The notes beneath the pieces are model-generated. The model had not been told where the DNA came from and did not search any database. It was given only the letters and a program-made list of their open reading frames with translations. Of a stretch of DNA of 64,000 nucleotides, positions 52,362-62,749 are shown piece after piece (position 1 is the first letter of the stretch; each line of letters starts with the position of its first letter). A program made the translations under genes and the position numbers. Source of the DNA: Streptosporangium carneum (GTDB taxonomy: Bacteria; Actinomycetota; Actinomycetes; Streptosporangiales; Streptosporangiaceae); contig NZ_BSEV01000002.1 in assembly GCF_027922005.1 (NCBI RefSeq), positions 248,001-312,000 of the forward strand, read 5' to 3'.

Positions 52362-53513
52362 ATGAGGAACGGAATGCGGTTGCTTCTTGCGACCGCAACG
52401 GGGGCCGCCGTCTTCGCCAGTGGTACGGCGACAGCTTTCGCCTCCCAGTCCACCTTCTCCAAAGCCGCCGCGGCCGACCCCAAATGCTCGGGTTCGGCCG
52501 AGTTCACCAAGGTTGAATGGACCGAGGCGTTCGTCCCGCTGAAGGACAACAACGAGGTCACCGTCACCGCCACGCTCAAAAACCCTTTCAAGAAGGGCGC
52601 CGACGGCAAGTGGGTGAAGGAAGACGGCAAGGCTGTACGTGACATCACCGGCCTCAGCGGAGAAATCGTCAAGGCTGGGGCGACGACCGGCACGAAGGTC
52701 GACCTCGACCTTCCCGCCGTTCCCGCCATCACCGCGGACAACGAGCAGGCGGTCGCCCTCGGTGAGGCCAAGGTCACCGGCAAGTTCACCATCGGCAAGG
52801 ACGACAAGGACGGGAAGTGGACGCTCAAGCTGAGCCCCGTCCGCAACACCACCGCCCAGCCCTGTGTCGAGGAGATCGCGGTTGACCCGCAGGTCAAGTT
52901 CGTCAGCGCCGCGGTGACCGACCCGGTCGTCATCACGGCGGGCGAGGACACCAAGGTCGCCGTCAAGGCGAACATCCTCGGCGCCTCCTCCGTCTCCGCG
53001 CGGCTCTACAGCAACGACGGCAACGACTCCGTCGACCTCACGCTCTCCAAGGGCAACAACGCCAACTCCTGGTACGAGGACACCTGGTTCGACAGCGACT
53101 TCACCACCGGGAGCTGGACGCTGGAACTGACCGCCACGCGCGGCAAGGAGAGCATCAAGTACGAGAAGGCCGACACCTTCAGCGTTCAGGCCGGCAAGTC
53201 CAAGTCGAAGAAGGCCAAGTCGAAGGTCTCGTTCGACGTGAGCGCGAACAAGGTCAAGAAGGGCAAGTCGATCCGCCTGTTCGGCACCGCCTACCGGAGC
53301 AGCTCCGCCTACTCCGGCAAGATGGTCGAGCTCTACTACAAGAAGAAGGGCACTTCCGGCTGGAAGTTCCTCTCCTTCTCGAAGGCGAACAGCAAGGGCA
53401 AGTTCAGCAAGGTCGTCAAGCCGAAGTTCGACGCCTACTGGCGCGCCGTCGTCCCGGGCACCAGCAAGACCTACGGGGCCACCTCGGGCGCCGAGTTCGT
53501 GGACGTGCGCTGA
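52362..53513 (+). CDS. Secreted beta-rich surface protein of unknown function
   Basis: The 383-residue protein has a Sec signal peptide (MRLLLATATGAAVFASGTATAFAS) and a mature part of repeated beta-sandwich-like segments. A Lys-rich linker (KSKSKKAKSK) at about residue 285 leads to a final Ig-like domain (KGKSIRLFGTAYRSSSAYSGKMVELYYKKKG). It has two Cys residues in the mature part. I know similar unnamed secreted proteins in Streptosporangiales. ATG 52362 was preferred to the adjacent ATG 52359 because AGGGGA then lies 6 bp away. It sits on the plus strand against the rho-rpmE backbone, so it is probably an insertion. Confidence 0.85.
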   Translation: MRNGMRLLLATATGAAVFASGTATAFASQSTFSKAAAADPKCSGSAEFTKVEWTEAFVPLKDNNEVTVTATLKNPFKKGADGKWVKEDGKAVRDITGLSGEIVKAGATTGTKVDLDLPAVPAITADNEQAVALGEAKVTGKFTIGKDDKDGKWTLKLSPVRNTTAQPCVEEIAVDPQVKFVSAAVTDPVVITAGEDTKVAVKANILGASSVSARLYSNDGNDSVDLTLSKGNNANSWYEDTWFDSDFTTGSWTLELTATRGKESIKYEKADTFSVQAGKSKSKKAKSKVSFDVSANKVKKGKSIRLFGTAYRSSSAYSGKMVELYYKKKGTSGWKFLSFSKANSKGKFSKVVKPKFDAYWRAVVPGTSKTYGATSGAEFVDVR

Positions 53514-53696
53514 ACGACCTGACGTGAGCGGAGTCGCGACCCTCACCAAGGCGAGAGCAGCACCACCACACAGCACCACAGCCGCCGCACCACAGGGCGG
53601 AACCGCGTGTGCGACTCGCGTCCCCAACCCCGGGCGCAAGCCGTACAGGCGGTGAACAGCAGGACCCGGGACGGCTCCGGATCCGCAGGACAACGG

Positions 53697-53726
53697 AACG
53701 CCCGGGGGCATCGGCCCCCGGGCGTT
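53697..53726. terminator. Strong hairpin between convergent genes
   Basis: A 13-bp perfect stem (arms 53697-53709 and 53714-53726) with a 4-base loop. It sits between the secreted protein gene and the convergent response regulator and can terminate both; on the plus strand it is followed by TCTCG. Confidence 0.8.
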
Positions 53727-53771
53727 CTCGCGTTCCCGGCGCCTTTCCCGGTCGCCGTCCTCCCCCGCCTC

Positions 53772-54416
53772 TCACCGCCCCAGATAGGCCAGTACGGCCA
53801 GCACCCTGCGGTGGTCGTCGGGGGCGGGGCCGAGGCCGAGCTTGGCGAAGATGCTGGAGATGTGCTTTTCGACGGCGCCGTCGGTGACGGTCATGCGGCC
53901 GGCTATCGCCGTGTTCGAACGGCCCTGCGCCATCAGGTCGAGAACCCGCCGTTCCTTGGCCGTCAGGGAGTTCAGCGGGTCGTCGCGCCGGTAACGCCCG
54001 AGCAGCTGCCCGATCACCTCGGGATCGATGATCGTCGCTCCCGCGGCGACCCTGCGCACGGCGTCGAGGAAGTCGGAGACGTCGGCGACCCGTTCCTTGA
54101 GCAGGTAGCCGACGGCCGCCGCGCCCCCGCCGATCAACTCGGTGGCGTAGCGCTCCTCGACGTACTGCGACAGCACCAGGATCGGCAGCGAGGGGCGCGA
54201 CGACCTGGCCTCCAGCGCGGCGCGCAGCCCCTCGTCCGTGTGGGTCGGGGGCATCCGCACGTCCACGATCGCCAGGTCGGGGTCGTGGTCCGCGACCGCG
54301 GCCACCAGCCCTGGGCCGTCCCCCGCCACGGCGACGGTCTCGATGCCGCCGTCCTCCAGGAGTCTGACCAGCCCCTCCCGGAGCAGCACGGAGTCTTCCG
54401 CAATCACCACTCGCAT
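53772..54416 (-). CDS. NarL/LiaR-type response regulator
   Basis: The 214-residue regulator has receiver residues in IAEDSVLLREG and phosphoacceptor D52 (AIVDVRMPPTHTDEG), conserved Lys in GYLLKERVAD, and the LuxR-type HTH LTAKERRVLDLMAQGRSNTAIAGRMTVTDGAVEKHISSIFAKL. The MPPTHTDEG loop marks the LnrK-like subgroup often paired with sensors of the type next door. It lies 12 bp after the kinase gene. Confidence 0.93.
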   Translation of the reverse strand: MRVVIAEDSVLLREGLVRLLEDGGIETVAVAGDGPGLVAAVADHDPDLAIVDVRMPPTHTDEGLRAALEARSSRPSLPILVLSQYVEERYATELIGGGAAAVGYLLKERVADVSDFLDAVRRVAAGATIIDPEVIGQLLGRYRRDDPLNSLTAKERRVLDLMAQGRSNTAIAGRMTVTDGAVEKHISSIFAKLGLGPAPDDHRRVLAVLAYLGR

Positions 54417-54428
54417 GCGTCCAAGTGT

Positions 54429-55751
54429 TCACCACTCGCAGGGCAGTTCGGCGCGGATCAGGGTGGGTCCGCCGGGCGGGCTGTCCACGACCAGGACGCC
54501 GTCGATCGTCGCGGCCCGGTCCGCCAGACCCGCCAGGCCCCCGCCCGCGCGCGGCGCCGCGCCGCCGACCCCGTCGTCGCGGACCTCGACGAACACCCGC
54601 TGGTCGCGCCTGCTGACCCGTACGGACGCCTCGGTCGCCGCCGAGTGCTTGGCCATGTTGGTCAGGGACTCGGCCACGACGAAGTAGGCGATGCTCTCGA
54701 CCGCGGCGGGCGGCCGGTGGGAGACCTCGACCGACAGGGACACCTGTACGGGCGCCCTGGCCGCGAGCGAGGACAGGGCGGCGTCGAGCCCCCGGTCGGT
54801 GAGGATCGCCGGGTGGATGCCCCGTGCGAGGTCGCGCAGCTCGGCGATGGCGGCCTTGGTGCCCGCGTGCGCCTGGGCGAGGAGATGCCGGGCCGCCTCG
54901 GGGTCGGTGTCCATCTTGGCCTGGGCACGGCCCAGGTCCATGGCCACGGACAGCAGCCGCTGCTGGGCGCCGTCGTGCAGGTCGCGCTCGATCCTGCGCC
55001 GCTCCGCCTCCGCCGCGTCGACCCCGCGCGCCCTGCTGGCGCGCAGGTGGGCCGCCCTGGCGATCAGCAGGCCCTTCTTGCCGGGGCCCAGCAGCGCGAC
55101 GGCGAACAGCGTGTGCAGGCGCGCAATCCCCCGCGTCGCGTACAGCGCGGTGACGAGGAGCCCCGCTCCCGAGGGCAGGCACAGCAGCGCGTCCGGCACG
55201 CTGTCGGCCACCAGCCCGTAGGCGATCGACACCTCGCCGACGCCGGCCAGCAGCAGGAACGGGGTGGCGAACAGGCCGACGGCGAGGGACCACAGGACCC
55301 CGGCGACGACGAACTCCACGACGCCGACCGGCAGCAGCAACAACAGGTACAGCAGGTCCTTCCAGGTCGCGGGGTCGACGACCATGTCCTTCCAGCGCAG
55401 GAACAGGTTGCCGCCGCCCTCTGAGGGCCGGTAGGGGTCGGGGATCACGACGCCGAAGGCCAGCCTGAGCGTCCGGCGTTCGAGCATCGCCGCGGCACGC
55501 CAGGCGACCATGGTCAGCGCGAGCAGCGGAACCCCGACCCAGACGGCGACCAGGGTCAGCAGGAACGGGACGACGGAGACCAGCGCGGCGCAGCAGACAA
55601 GGCCGTAGAACATGCCTCCCAGGAGGTACGGCACGGCGCGCCAGGTCATCGGGTCGACGAGCAGTCCCAGTGGCCCGTGCGGCCCGAGCGGCACGCGTCG
55701 CCGCAGCGGCGCGCGTGCCGTGGGCGCGCTCGCCGCCGTCTCGGCCGTCAT
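54429..55751 (-). CDS. Sensor histidine kinase with Sensor (PF13796-type) domain
   Basis: The 440-residue kinase begins with two repeats of a membrane 'sensor' module (TWRAVPYLLGGMFYGLV... and TWKDLLYLLLLLPVGVVEFVV...). The dimerisation/phosphotransfer helix is RRIERDLHDGAQQRLLSVAMDLG and the HATPase is degenerate in the usual NarX-like way, ending GGGLAGLADRAATIDG. GGAGAGGCG precedes the ATG. With the downstream regulator it forms a two-component system; the divergent or adjacent targets are not evident, though the secreted protein is a candidate. Confidence 0.92.
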   Translation of the reverse strand: MTAETAASAPTARAPLRRRVPLGPHGPLGLLVDPMTWRAVPYLLGGMFYGLVCCAALVSVVPFLLTLVAVWVGVPLLALTMVAWRAAAMLERRTLRLAFGVVIPDPYRPSEGGGNLFLRWKDMVVDPATWKDLLYLLLLLPVGVVEFVVAGVLWSLAVGLFATPFLLLAGVGEVSIAYGLVADSVPDALLCLPSGAGLLVTALYATRGIARLHTLFAVALLGPGKKGLLIARAAHLRASRARGVDAAEAERRRIERDLHDGAQQRLLSVAMDLGRAQAKMDTDPEAARHLLAQAHAGTKAAIAELRDLARGIHPAILTDRGLDAALSSLAARAPVQVSLSVEVSHRPPAAVESIAYFVVAESLTNMAKHSAATEASVRVSRRDQRVFVEVRDDGVGGAAPRAGGGLAGLADRAATIDGVLVVDSPPGGPTLIRAELPCEW

Positions 55752-55955
55752 GCGCCTCTCCGCCTCCACACGGTGCGATCACGGCCTCCGCGCGGGAGGC
55801 CAGGGCCTGAAACCGTCCAGCATGCCGGAACCGGGCACGTCGCGTGATGAGGCGGGCCGCCGTCCCCGAGGTATGGATATCCCGAAGACACGGATCGTAC
55901 AAGGGAGAACCGGATCCCGCCGGGCCTTCCGAGGGGACGCGGCGAGGCCGTGGAA

Positions 55956-55992
55956 CGGCGAACGCCCCGGCCGGTGGCCGGGGCGTTCGCCG
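55956..55992 (-). terminator. Terminator of rho
   Basis: A 17-bp perfect stem (arms 55956-55972 and 55976-55992) with a 3-base loop begins 56 bp after the rho stop, on the side towards which rho is transcribed. Confidence 0.85.
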
Positions 55993-56047
55993 TACAGCGG
56001 GACCGCACAACGGGGCCCGTGCAGCCGGGGCCCCGCGGTGAGGCGGT

Positions 56048-58117
56048 CTAGTCGCGGTCGGAGCTGACCGTCGTCTTCTGGACCTGGAGGAGGAACTCCG
56101 CGTTGGACTTGGTCTCCCTCATCTTCTCCAGCAGGAGTTCGAGCGCCTGCTGCATGTCCAGGGCGTGCAGCACGCGCCGCAGCTTCCAGGTGATCTGCAG
56201 CTCGTCCTTCGACATGAGGATCTCTTCCTTACGGGTGCTGGACGCGTCGACGTCCACCGCGGGGAAGATGCGCTTGTCGGCCAGGGAGCGGTTGAGCTTG
56301 AGCTCCATGTTGCCGGTGCCCTTGAACTCCTCGAAGATGACCTCGTCCATCTTGGAGCCGGTCTCGACCAGCGCCGTGGCGAGGATCGTCAGCGAGCCGC
56401 CGTTCTCGATGTTGCGGGCGGCGCCGAAGAAGCGCTTCGGCGGGTAGAGCGCGGTCGAGTCGACACCACCGGACAGGATGCGTCCCGAGGCCGGGGCCGC
56501 CAGGTTGTAGGCGCGGCCGAGGCGGGTGATGGAGTCGAGCAGCACGACCACGTCGTGGCCGAGCTCGACCAGCCGCTTGGCGCGCTCGATGGCGAGCTCG
56601 GCGACCGTGGTGTGGTCCTCGGCGGGACGGTCGAAGGTCGAGTGGATGACCTCGCCCTTCACCGACCGCTGCATGTCGGTGACCTCTTCGGGACGCTCGT
56701 CGACCAGGACGACCATCAGGTGGCACTCGGGGCTGTTGCGGGTGATCGCGTTGGCGATCGCCTGGAGCACCATCGTCTTGCCCGCCTTGGGCGGGGAGAC
56801 GATGAGGCCGCGCTGGCCCTTGCCGATCGGCGAGACGAGGTCGATGATCCGCGTGCTCAGGACGTTGGGCTCGGTCTCGAGACGGAGCCGCTCCTGCGGG
56901 TACAGCGGGGTGAGCTTGTTGAAGTCGGGCCGCTGCCGCGCCTGCTCCGGGTCCATGCCGTTGACCGTGTCGAGGCGGACGAGGGCGTTGAACTTCTCAC
57001 GGCGCTCGCCGTCGCGGGGCTGGCGCACCGCGCCGGTGACGACATCGCCCTTGCGCAGGCCGTTGCGGCGGATCTGGGCGAGCGAGACGTAGACGTCGTT
57101 GGAACCCGGCAGGTAGCCGCTGGTCCGCACGAACGCGTAGTTGTCGAGGATGTCCAGGATGCCGGCGATCGGGATCAGGACGTCGTCGTCGCCGACCACG
57201 GGCTCGTTGCTGTCGAAGCGGTCGCGCCCCCGGCGGTTGCGCTCCCTGAACCGGCCGCGGCGGCCACGGCGGTCGTCGTCGTCGCCCACGCCGTGCTGGT
57301 CGCCGCGGTCCTGCGGGCCGCGGTTCTGCGGGCCGCGGTCGCCGCCGCGGTCGTTGCGGTCACCACGGTCGTTGCGGTCACCACGGTCGTTGCGGTCACC
57401 GCGGTCGTTGGCGCGCTCACCGCGGTCGTTGCCGCGGTCGTTCACGCGCTCGCCACGGTTCTGGCCCGCGTCGGCGGCGCGCTGGTCGGTGCGCTGGTCG
57501 GTGCGGCCGTCGCCGCGCTCGCCGCGCTCGCCACGCTCACGGCGGTCGTTGACGCGCTCGCCGCGGTCGCTGTTGCGGCCACGGCGCTCGCCGCGCTCGC
57601 GACGGCTCTCGCCGCGCTCGGGGCGGCCCTCGGCCTGCGCCGGCTCGGCCTGCTGCTCCACGACGGGAGCGGCGGCGACGGGCTCGGCGGGGGCGGTCAC
57701 CGGCGCGGGAGCGGTCGCCTGCGGGGCGGCGGCCGCGGGCTGCGCCGGCTCCACCGCCGGTTCCGCGACGGTGGCGGGACGGGAACGTTCCCTGCGGCTG
57801 CGCGCCGGGCGCTCGGCGACCGGCTCGGCCACGGGGGCCGGAGCGGCGGTGGCCTCCTTGCTCGCGACGGGAGCCGGGGCGCTCTCGGTGGTTACGCCCT
57901 GCTTCTCCTGGATCGCCGCGATGAGTTGGCTCTTGCGCATCCGCCCGGTCCCGCTGATGCCAAGGCCGGAGGCCATGGCCTGCAGCTCAGGCAGCACCAT
58001 GGCGGACAGCCCGGTGCCGGAGCGACGACGCGGCTTGGCCGCGGCGCGGGTGGGGGTGTCGCCGGCCTCCGGCGATGCGCCGGTGGCGTCGGAGAGGAGT
58101 TCGGTGGTGTCGCTCAC
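56048..58117 (-). CDS. rho: Transcription termination factor Rho with long N-terminal insertion
   Basis: The 689-residue protein is about 270 residues longer than E. coli Rho. After the N-terminal helix bundle ([29 protein letters not shown]), an acidic/basic insertion of about 200 residues carries Pro/Ala-rich and Arg/Asn/Asp/Gly-rich repeats (NDRGDR). The RNA-binding domain ([19 protein letters not shown]) and the ATPase core follow, with Walker A PPKAGKT, the Q-loop region GQRGLIV and the R-loop. Such RG-rich insertions are typical of high-GC actinobacteria and bind RNA. A long leader with hairpins precedes the gene. Confidence 0.97.
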   Translation of the reverse strand: MSDTTELLSDATGASPEAGDTPTRAAAKPRRRSGTGLSAMVLPELQAMASGLGISGTGRMRKSQLIAAIQEKQGVTTESAPAPVASKEATAAPAPVAEPVAERPARSRRERSRPATVAEPAVEPAQPAAAAPQATAPAPVTAPAEPVAAAPVVEQQAEPAQAEGRPERGESRRERGERRGRNSDRGERVNDRRERGERGERGDGRTDQRTDQRAADAGQNRGERVNDRGNDRGERANDRGDRNDRGDRNDRGDRNDRGGDRGPQNRGPQDRGDQHGVGDDDDRRGRRGRFRERNRRGRDRFDSNEPVVGDDDVLIPIAGILDILDNYAFVRTSGYLPGSNDVYVSLAQIRRNGLRKGDVVTGAVRQPRDGERREKFNALVRLDTVNGMDPEQARQRPDFNKLTPLYPQERLRLETEPNVLSTRIIDLVSPIGKGQRGLIVSPPKAGKTMVLQAIANAITRNSPECHLMVVLVDERPEEVTDMQRSVKGEVIHSTFDRPAEDHTTVAELAIERAKRLVELGHDVVVLLDSITRLGRAYNLAAPASGRILSGGVDSTALYPPKRFFGAARNIENGGSLTILATALVETGSKMDEVIFEEFKGTGNMELKLNRSLADKRIFPAVDVDASSTRKEEILMSKDELQITWKLRRVLHALDMQQALELLLEKMRETKSNAEFLLQVQKTTVSSDRD
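57352..57425. repeat. 18-bp tandem repeats in the rho insertion
   Basis: About four copies of an 18-bp unit (CGGTCGTTGCGGTCACCA and variants) lie head to tail and encode NDRGDR repeats. Copy number is likely to differ among relatives. Confidence 0.75.
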
Positions 58118-58582
58118 TAATGGGTCCTTCCCAGGGGTCGGGCGTGGCCATGATCAGCCAATCGTCCCGGTGGTGCGATCGACCCGGTGGGACAGACCGG
58201 GTCGGGTTGCACGTCGCGATCCTCGGCGGTCCCTGAGGACCGCCGCCTCTGTCGGGGAAGGGCACATCCATGCCGTCACCATCGAGATTCGCCGACGGTG
58301 GGGCTTGGAGGACACCCCCCGGATTGCTACCGGCAACCAGATGTCGAGGTAGTTCGAACGCGCATGTCCCCTCAAACGCCGCCTCTCGTTGCCCCAACCG
58401 AATGTGGGGCATTCGGAGGCGACGGATTCGGGGAGGCCACTGCGGCGCTCACATCCCACGAGGTGGGACATGATGCAGCGATGTGTGGCTGACAAGCACG
58501 CACCCAACAAGGGGGCACCTGGTGCGGCTACCAGCCTAACATCACCAGCGCACACAGCTATTCCCTGAAGGTCGAAGAGGTA
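58118..58582 (-). promoter_or_regulatory. Long structured leader/promoter region of rho
   Basis: The 465-bp gap between thrB and rho has no credible gene. Reading in the direction of rho transcription it holds a TCCCAC-N3-GTGGGA dyad (58454-58468), an 8-bp perfect hairpin with a CTGA loop on the plus strand (58225-58244), and a 9-bp perfect hairpin (58180-58204). The rho ATG follows 63 bp later. The layout suggests transcriptional attenuation or autoregulation, as is known for rho leaders in E. coli. Confidence 0.5.
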
Positions 58583-59608
58583 TCAGCGTGTCTCGGGAGA
58601 GACAACACGGGCACCGCGGGTTTCGACATCCAGTGGCTGGATGAGCCAATCCGTACCCACTTCCGGTGCGATCAAATCCTGCGTATCCACTGTCGAAAAC
58701 GCAAGAATGGTGGGACCCGCTCCCGAAACGACCGTAGGGACGCCGATCCCGCGCAGACGTTGTACCAGATCCGCTGTCTGCGGCATCGCAGGCGCGCGGT
58801 AGTCCTGGTGCAGCCGGTCCTCGGTGGCGGCCAGCAGCAGTTCCCGGTCCGGCGTCGCGGTCAGCGCCGCCACGAGCAGAGCCGCCCGCCCGGCGTTCGC
58901 GGAGGCGTCCGCGTGCGGAACGGTCTCGGGAAGCAGCCCCCGGGCGACCTCTGTGGAAAGACGGTGCCGGGGAATGACGGCCACGGGCCTGATGTCGGCG
59001 TGTGGGACCAGTTTCAGCATATGCGGGGCGTTCGACTGGTCGGTCCACGCCACGGTCAGTCCGCCCGCCAGGCACGGGGCCACGTTGTCCGGGTGGCCCT
59101 CGATCTCGGTGGCCAGCGCGAAGACGTCGTCGTCGGTGAACACGGGCGTGTCGTCCCCGTGGACGGCGGGCGCCGCCTGCGGGTCCCGCGTGCTCTCCCC
59201 CGTGATCTCTTCCGTGGTCTTCACGGCCGCGTACGGCGTGCCCGCCAGCGCCCTCGCCGCGAGGACGCCCGCGCAGATCGCCGCCGAGGAGGAGCCGAGT
59301 CCCCGCGCGTGCGGGATGCGGTTGAGACAGCGGAGCCGGATGCCGAGCGGCTGCGGAACCCCCATCCGGTCGAAGGTCGTGCGCATCGTCCGCACGATGA
59401 GGTGGCCCTCGCCGTCGTCGAGCTCGCCCGCGCCCTCTCCCGTCACCTCGATGCCGACGCTCGGGGAACGGGGATCGTCTCCGGGGTCGACCAGGCTGAC
59501 CTCGACCTCGTCGTAGAGGGCGAGGGCGAGCCCCAGGGTGTCGAACCCGGGGCCGAGGTTGGCCGACGTCGCCGGGACCCGGACGGTGACCTTGATGCTG
59601 TCGGTCAT
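58583..59608 (-). CDS. thrB: Homoserine kinase
   Basis: The 341-residue GHMP kinase phosphorylates L-homoserine in threonine synthesis. Motifs are VRVPATSANLGPGFDTLGLAL, PHARGLGSSSAA (ATP loop) and VVSGAGPTILAF. The middle segment with TGESTRDPQAAPAVHGDDTPVFTDDD is an insertion relative to E. coli ThrB. It follows thrC by 183 bp on the same strand. Confidence 0.96.
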   Translation of the reverse strand: MTDSIKVTVRVPATSANLGPGFDTLGLALALYDEVEVSLVDPGDDPRSPSVGIEVTGEGAGELDDGEGHLIVRTMRTTFDRMGVPQPLGIRLRCLNRIPHARGLGSSSAAICAGVLAARALAGTPYAAVKTTEEITGESTRDPQAAPAVHGDDTPVFTDDDVFALATEIEGHPDNVAPCLAGGLTVAWTDQSNAPHMLKLVPHADIRPVAVIPRHRLSTEVARGLLPETVPHADASANAGRAALLVAALTATPDRELLLAATEDRLHQDYRAPAMPQTADLVQRLRGIGVPTVVSGAGPTILAFSTVDTQDLIAPEVGTDWLIQPLDVETRGARVVSPETR

Positions 59609-59791
59609 CGAGAATCTGGGGCGCAGGCCCCTGGCTTGGCCATAGGCAGGCGGCCCCTCCTCCTATCTACCTGGTGCTCTACCTGGCTGTCTGCCTGGTA
59701 CGGAACGGTCTGCCCGCTGCGGGACGGTTGGCGCGGGCCGCGGCGGAGGCCGCCGCGACGCGCGGACGGAGGAGATCCCGCGAGACGGGGA

Positions 59792-60853
<1,062 letters not shown>

Positions 60854-61053
60854 TGCTCCTCCCGCGCGTGACCGGCACGCGCGTTCTACCTGCGGTGTTA
60901 GGCCGCAAGTCTACGGGTAACAGGATCTGCATCGGGATCTGCTGTCCACCAAATGGACAAGCCAGACGTCAATCTACCCAGGAAACGCTAAGGAAGCGTC
61001 GATAGGGTCACCAGGTCCTGAGAAGCGGGAACGCAGACAAGGAGCACTTCATC

Positions 61054-62673
61054 ATGACGGGCGGAACGGCTGTCGACCGGCCCCCGATCCGGCACAACGA
61101 CTACTCCCCCCTGGACCCGCCGCCGCTGGGCGGCTGGGACCCGGAGCTCTCGGTCAGCGTGGTCATCCCCGCGCACGGCGGCCAGCACCGGCTCGACCTG
61201 ACCCTCGCCGCCCTGGCCGCGCAGACCTATCCGGCGAGCCTCATGGAAGTGATCGTGGTCGACGACGGCAGCGACCCACCGCTGCGCCTGCCGGAGATCG
61301 TCCCGTCGAACACCCGGATCGTGCCCTCGGCCCCCGGCGGCTGGGGCATCGCGCACGCGCTCAACACCGGGGCCGCCGTGGCGGACGGGCGGATCATCCA
61401 GCGCCTCGACGCCGACATGGTCGTCTGGCGCGAGCACATCGAGGCGCTGGCCCGCTGGCACCATCTGACCGACTACCTGGTCACCATCGGCGCGAAGAGG
61501 TTCGTCGAGGACCCGCCCCTCTCCCCCGCGCAGCTGCACGAACGCGTGCGGGCGGGCTCGCTCGAGGAGGTCTTCGACCTGTCGAAGGCACTGCCCAGCT
61601 CGACCGAGCAGACGATCTTCCGCACCGACGGCCTGCGCAACAGCCGCAATCCGTACCACGTGTGCACGGGGCCGACGGTCTCGATGCGGCGGGAGACCTT
61701 CCACGCCGTGGGCGGGATCGACCCGGGCGTGCTCAGGGGCGAGGACACCGAGTTCGCCTACCGGCTCGCCACGCATGGCGTGGTCTTCGTCCCCGACATG
61801 GCGGCCAGGGCCGTGCATCTGGGCATCCCCGCCCAGCGTCGCGACCGGCAGCGGGCGGTCAGGGCCGTCGCGCCCTACCTGGCCCACCGGGTGCCGCTCC
61901 GCCGCGACCTGCGCAAGGACGGGGGCAGGCGGTGGCTGGTGCCGTACGTCGAGGTGGTCATGCACGTCGGCGCCGTCGAGGAGACCGGCGAGGAGCGGGT
62001 GCGCGCGGCGGTGAGCGCCGCCCTTGAGGGGTCCGTCGCCGACGTGCTGGTCACCCTGGTGGCCCCGTGGTCCCGGCTGCCGGAGGGCCGCCGTCCCGTG
62101 CTCGGCGACCCGTCGTTCGAGCTGCGCCTGCTGCGGGAGCACTTCTCCCACGACGAGCGGATACGGCTGGCCGACGAGGTCTCCCCCACCCCGGGGCCGA
62201 CCCCGTTCCGCTACACGGGCCCGGTCTCGGTCCCGCTGGGGCGCGACTCGCTGGAGCGGATGATCGCCGCGGTCCAGGACGACAGGTCGGGCCTGCTCGT
62301 GGTCGACCTCGGAGACGAGGGCCAGGCGACGCTGGAGCGGGCGGAGGCGCTGGGCAGGGCCAGGCTGCTGGGCGCGGACGACGTCGTGACCTCGATCAAG
62401 GCGACCCACGGCGTACGGCACGGCGACCAGGCGGAGTTCTGGCCGGTGAGGCCCGCGCCCCGACCTCAGCCCTCGCCCCGCCCCCAGGCGGGAAAGCCGC
62501 TCCCCGCCCAGAGCGGGAGAGCCGAACGCCAGGGCGGGAAGGCGGAGTGCCAGGGCGGGAGGACCGCGCCGTCCACGCCGAGGCTTCCTTCGCCCTCCTC
62601 GGGCCTGTCCGCGCCGCCCAGGTCCTGGCGGGCCAGACTCAGGTCGGCGATCCGGACGTTCAGGGCCGGATAG
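61054..62673 (+). CDS. Family 2 glycosyltransferase with C-terminal extension
   Basis: The 539-residue enzyme has a GT2 domain in the first about 290 residues: VSVVIPAHGGQHRLDLTLAALAAQTYP, VDDGSDPP, DADMV (DXD-like), GGIDPGVLRGEDTEFAYRL (ED motif). A second domain of about 160 residues follows, and a Pro/Gly/Arg-rich tail closes the protein. No membrane helix is seen. AAGGAGC precedes the ATG. It may add sugars to wall or capsule polymers; the acceptor is unknown. It is divergent from thrC. Confidence 0.88.
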   Translation: MTGGTAVDRPPIRHNDYSPLDPPPLGGWDPELSVSVVIPAHGGQHRLDLTLAALAAQTYPASLMEVIVVDDGSDPPLRLPEIVPSNTRIVPSAPGGWGIAHALNTGAAVADGRIIQRLDADMVVWREHIEALARWHHLTDYLVTIGAKRFVEDPPLSPAQLHERVRAGSLEEVFDLSKALPSSTEQTIFRTDGLRNSRNPYHVCTGPTVSMRRETFHAVGGIDPGVLRGEDTEFAYRLATHGVVFVPDMAARAVHLGIPAQRRDRQRAVRAVAPYLAHRVPLRRDLRKDGGRRWLVPYVEVVMHVGAVEETGEERVRAAVSAALEGSVADVLVTLVAPWSRLPEGRRPVLGDPSFELRLLREHFSHDERIRLADEVSPTPGPTPFRYTGPVSVPLGRDSLERMIAAVQDDRSGLLVVDLGDEGQATLERAEALGRARLLGADDVVTSIKATHGVRHGDQAEFWPVRPAPRPQPSPRPQAGKPLPAQSGRAERQGGKAECQGGRTAPSTPRLPSPSSGLSAPPRSWRARLRSAIRTFRAG

Positions 62674-62749
62674 CCGAACCCGCCGGACGTCCCCGGCCGG
62701 TCGGGAGGAGGTCCCGGCCCGCCGGGCGACGGCAGGAGGCGAACCGGGG

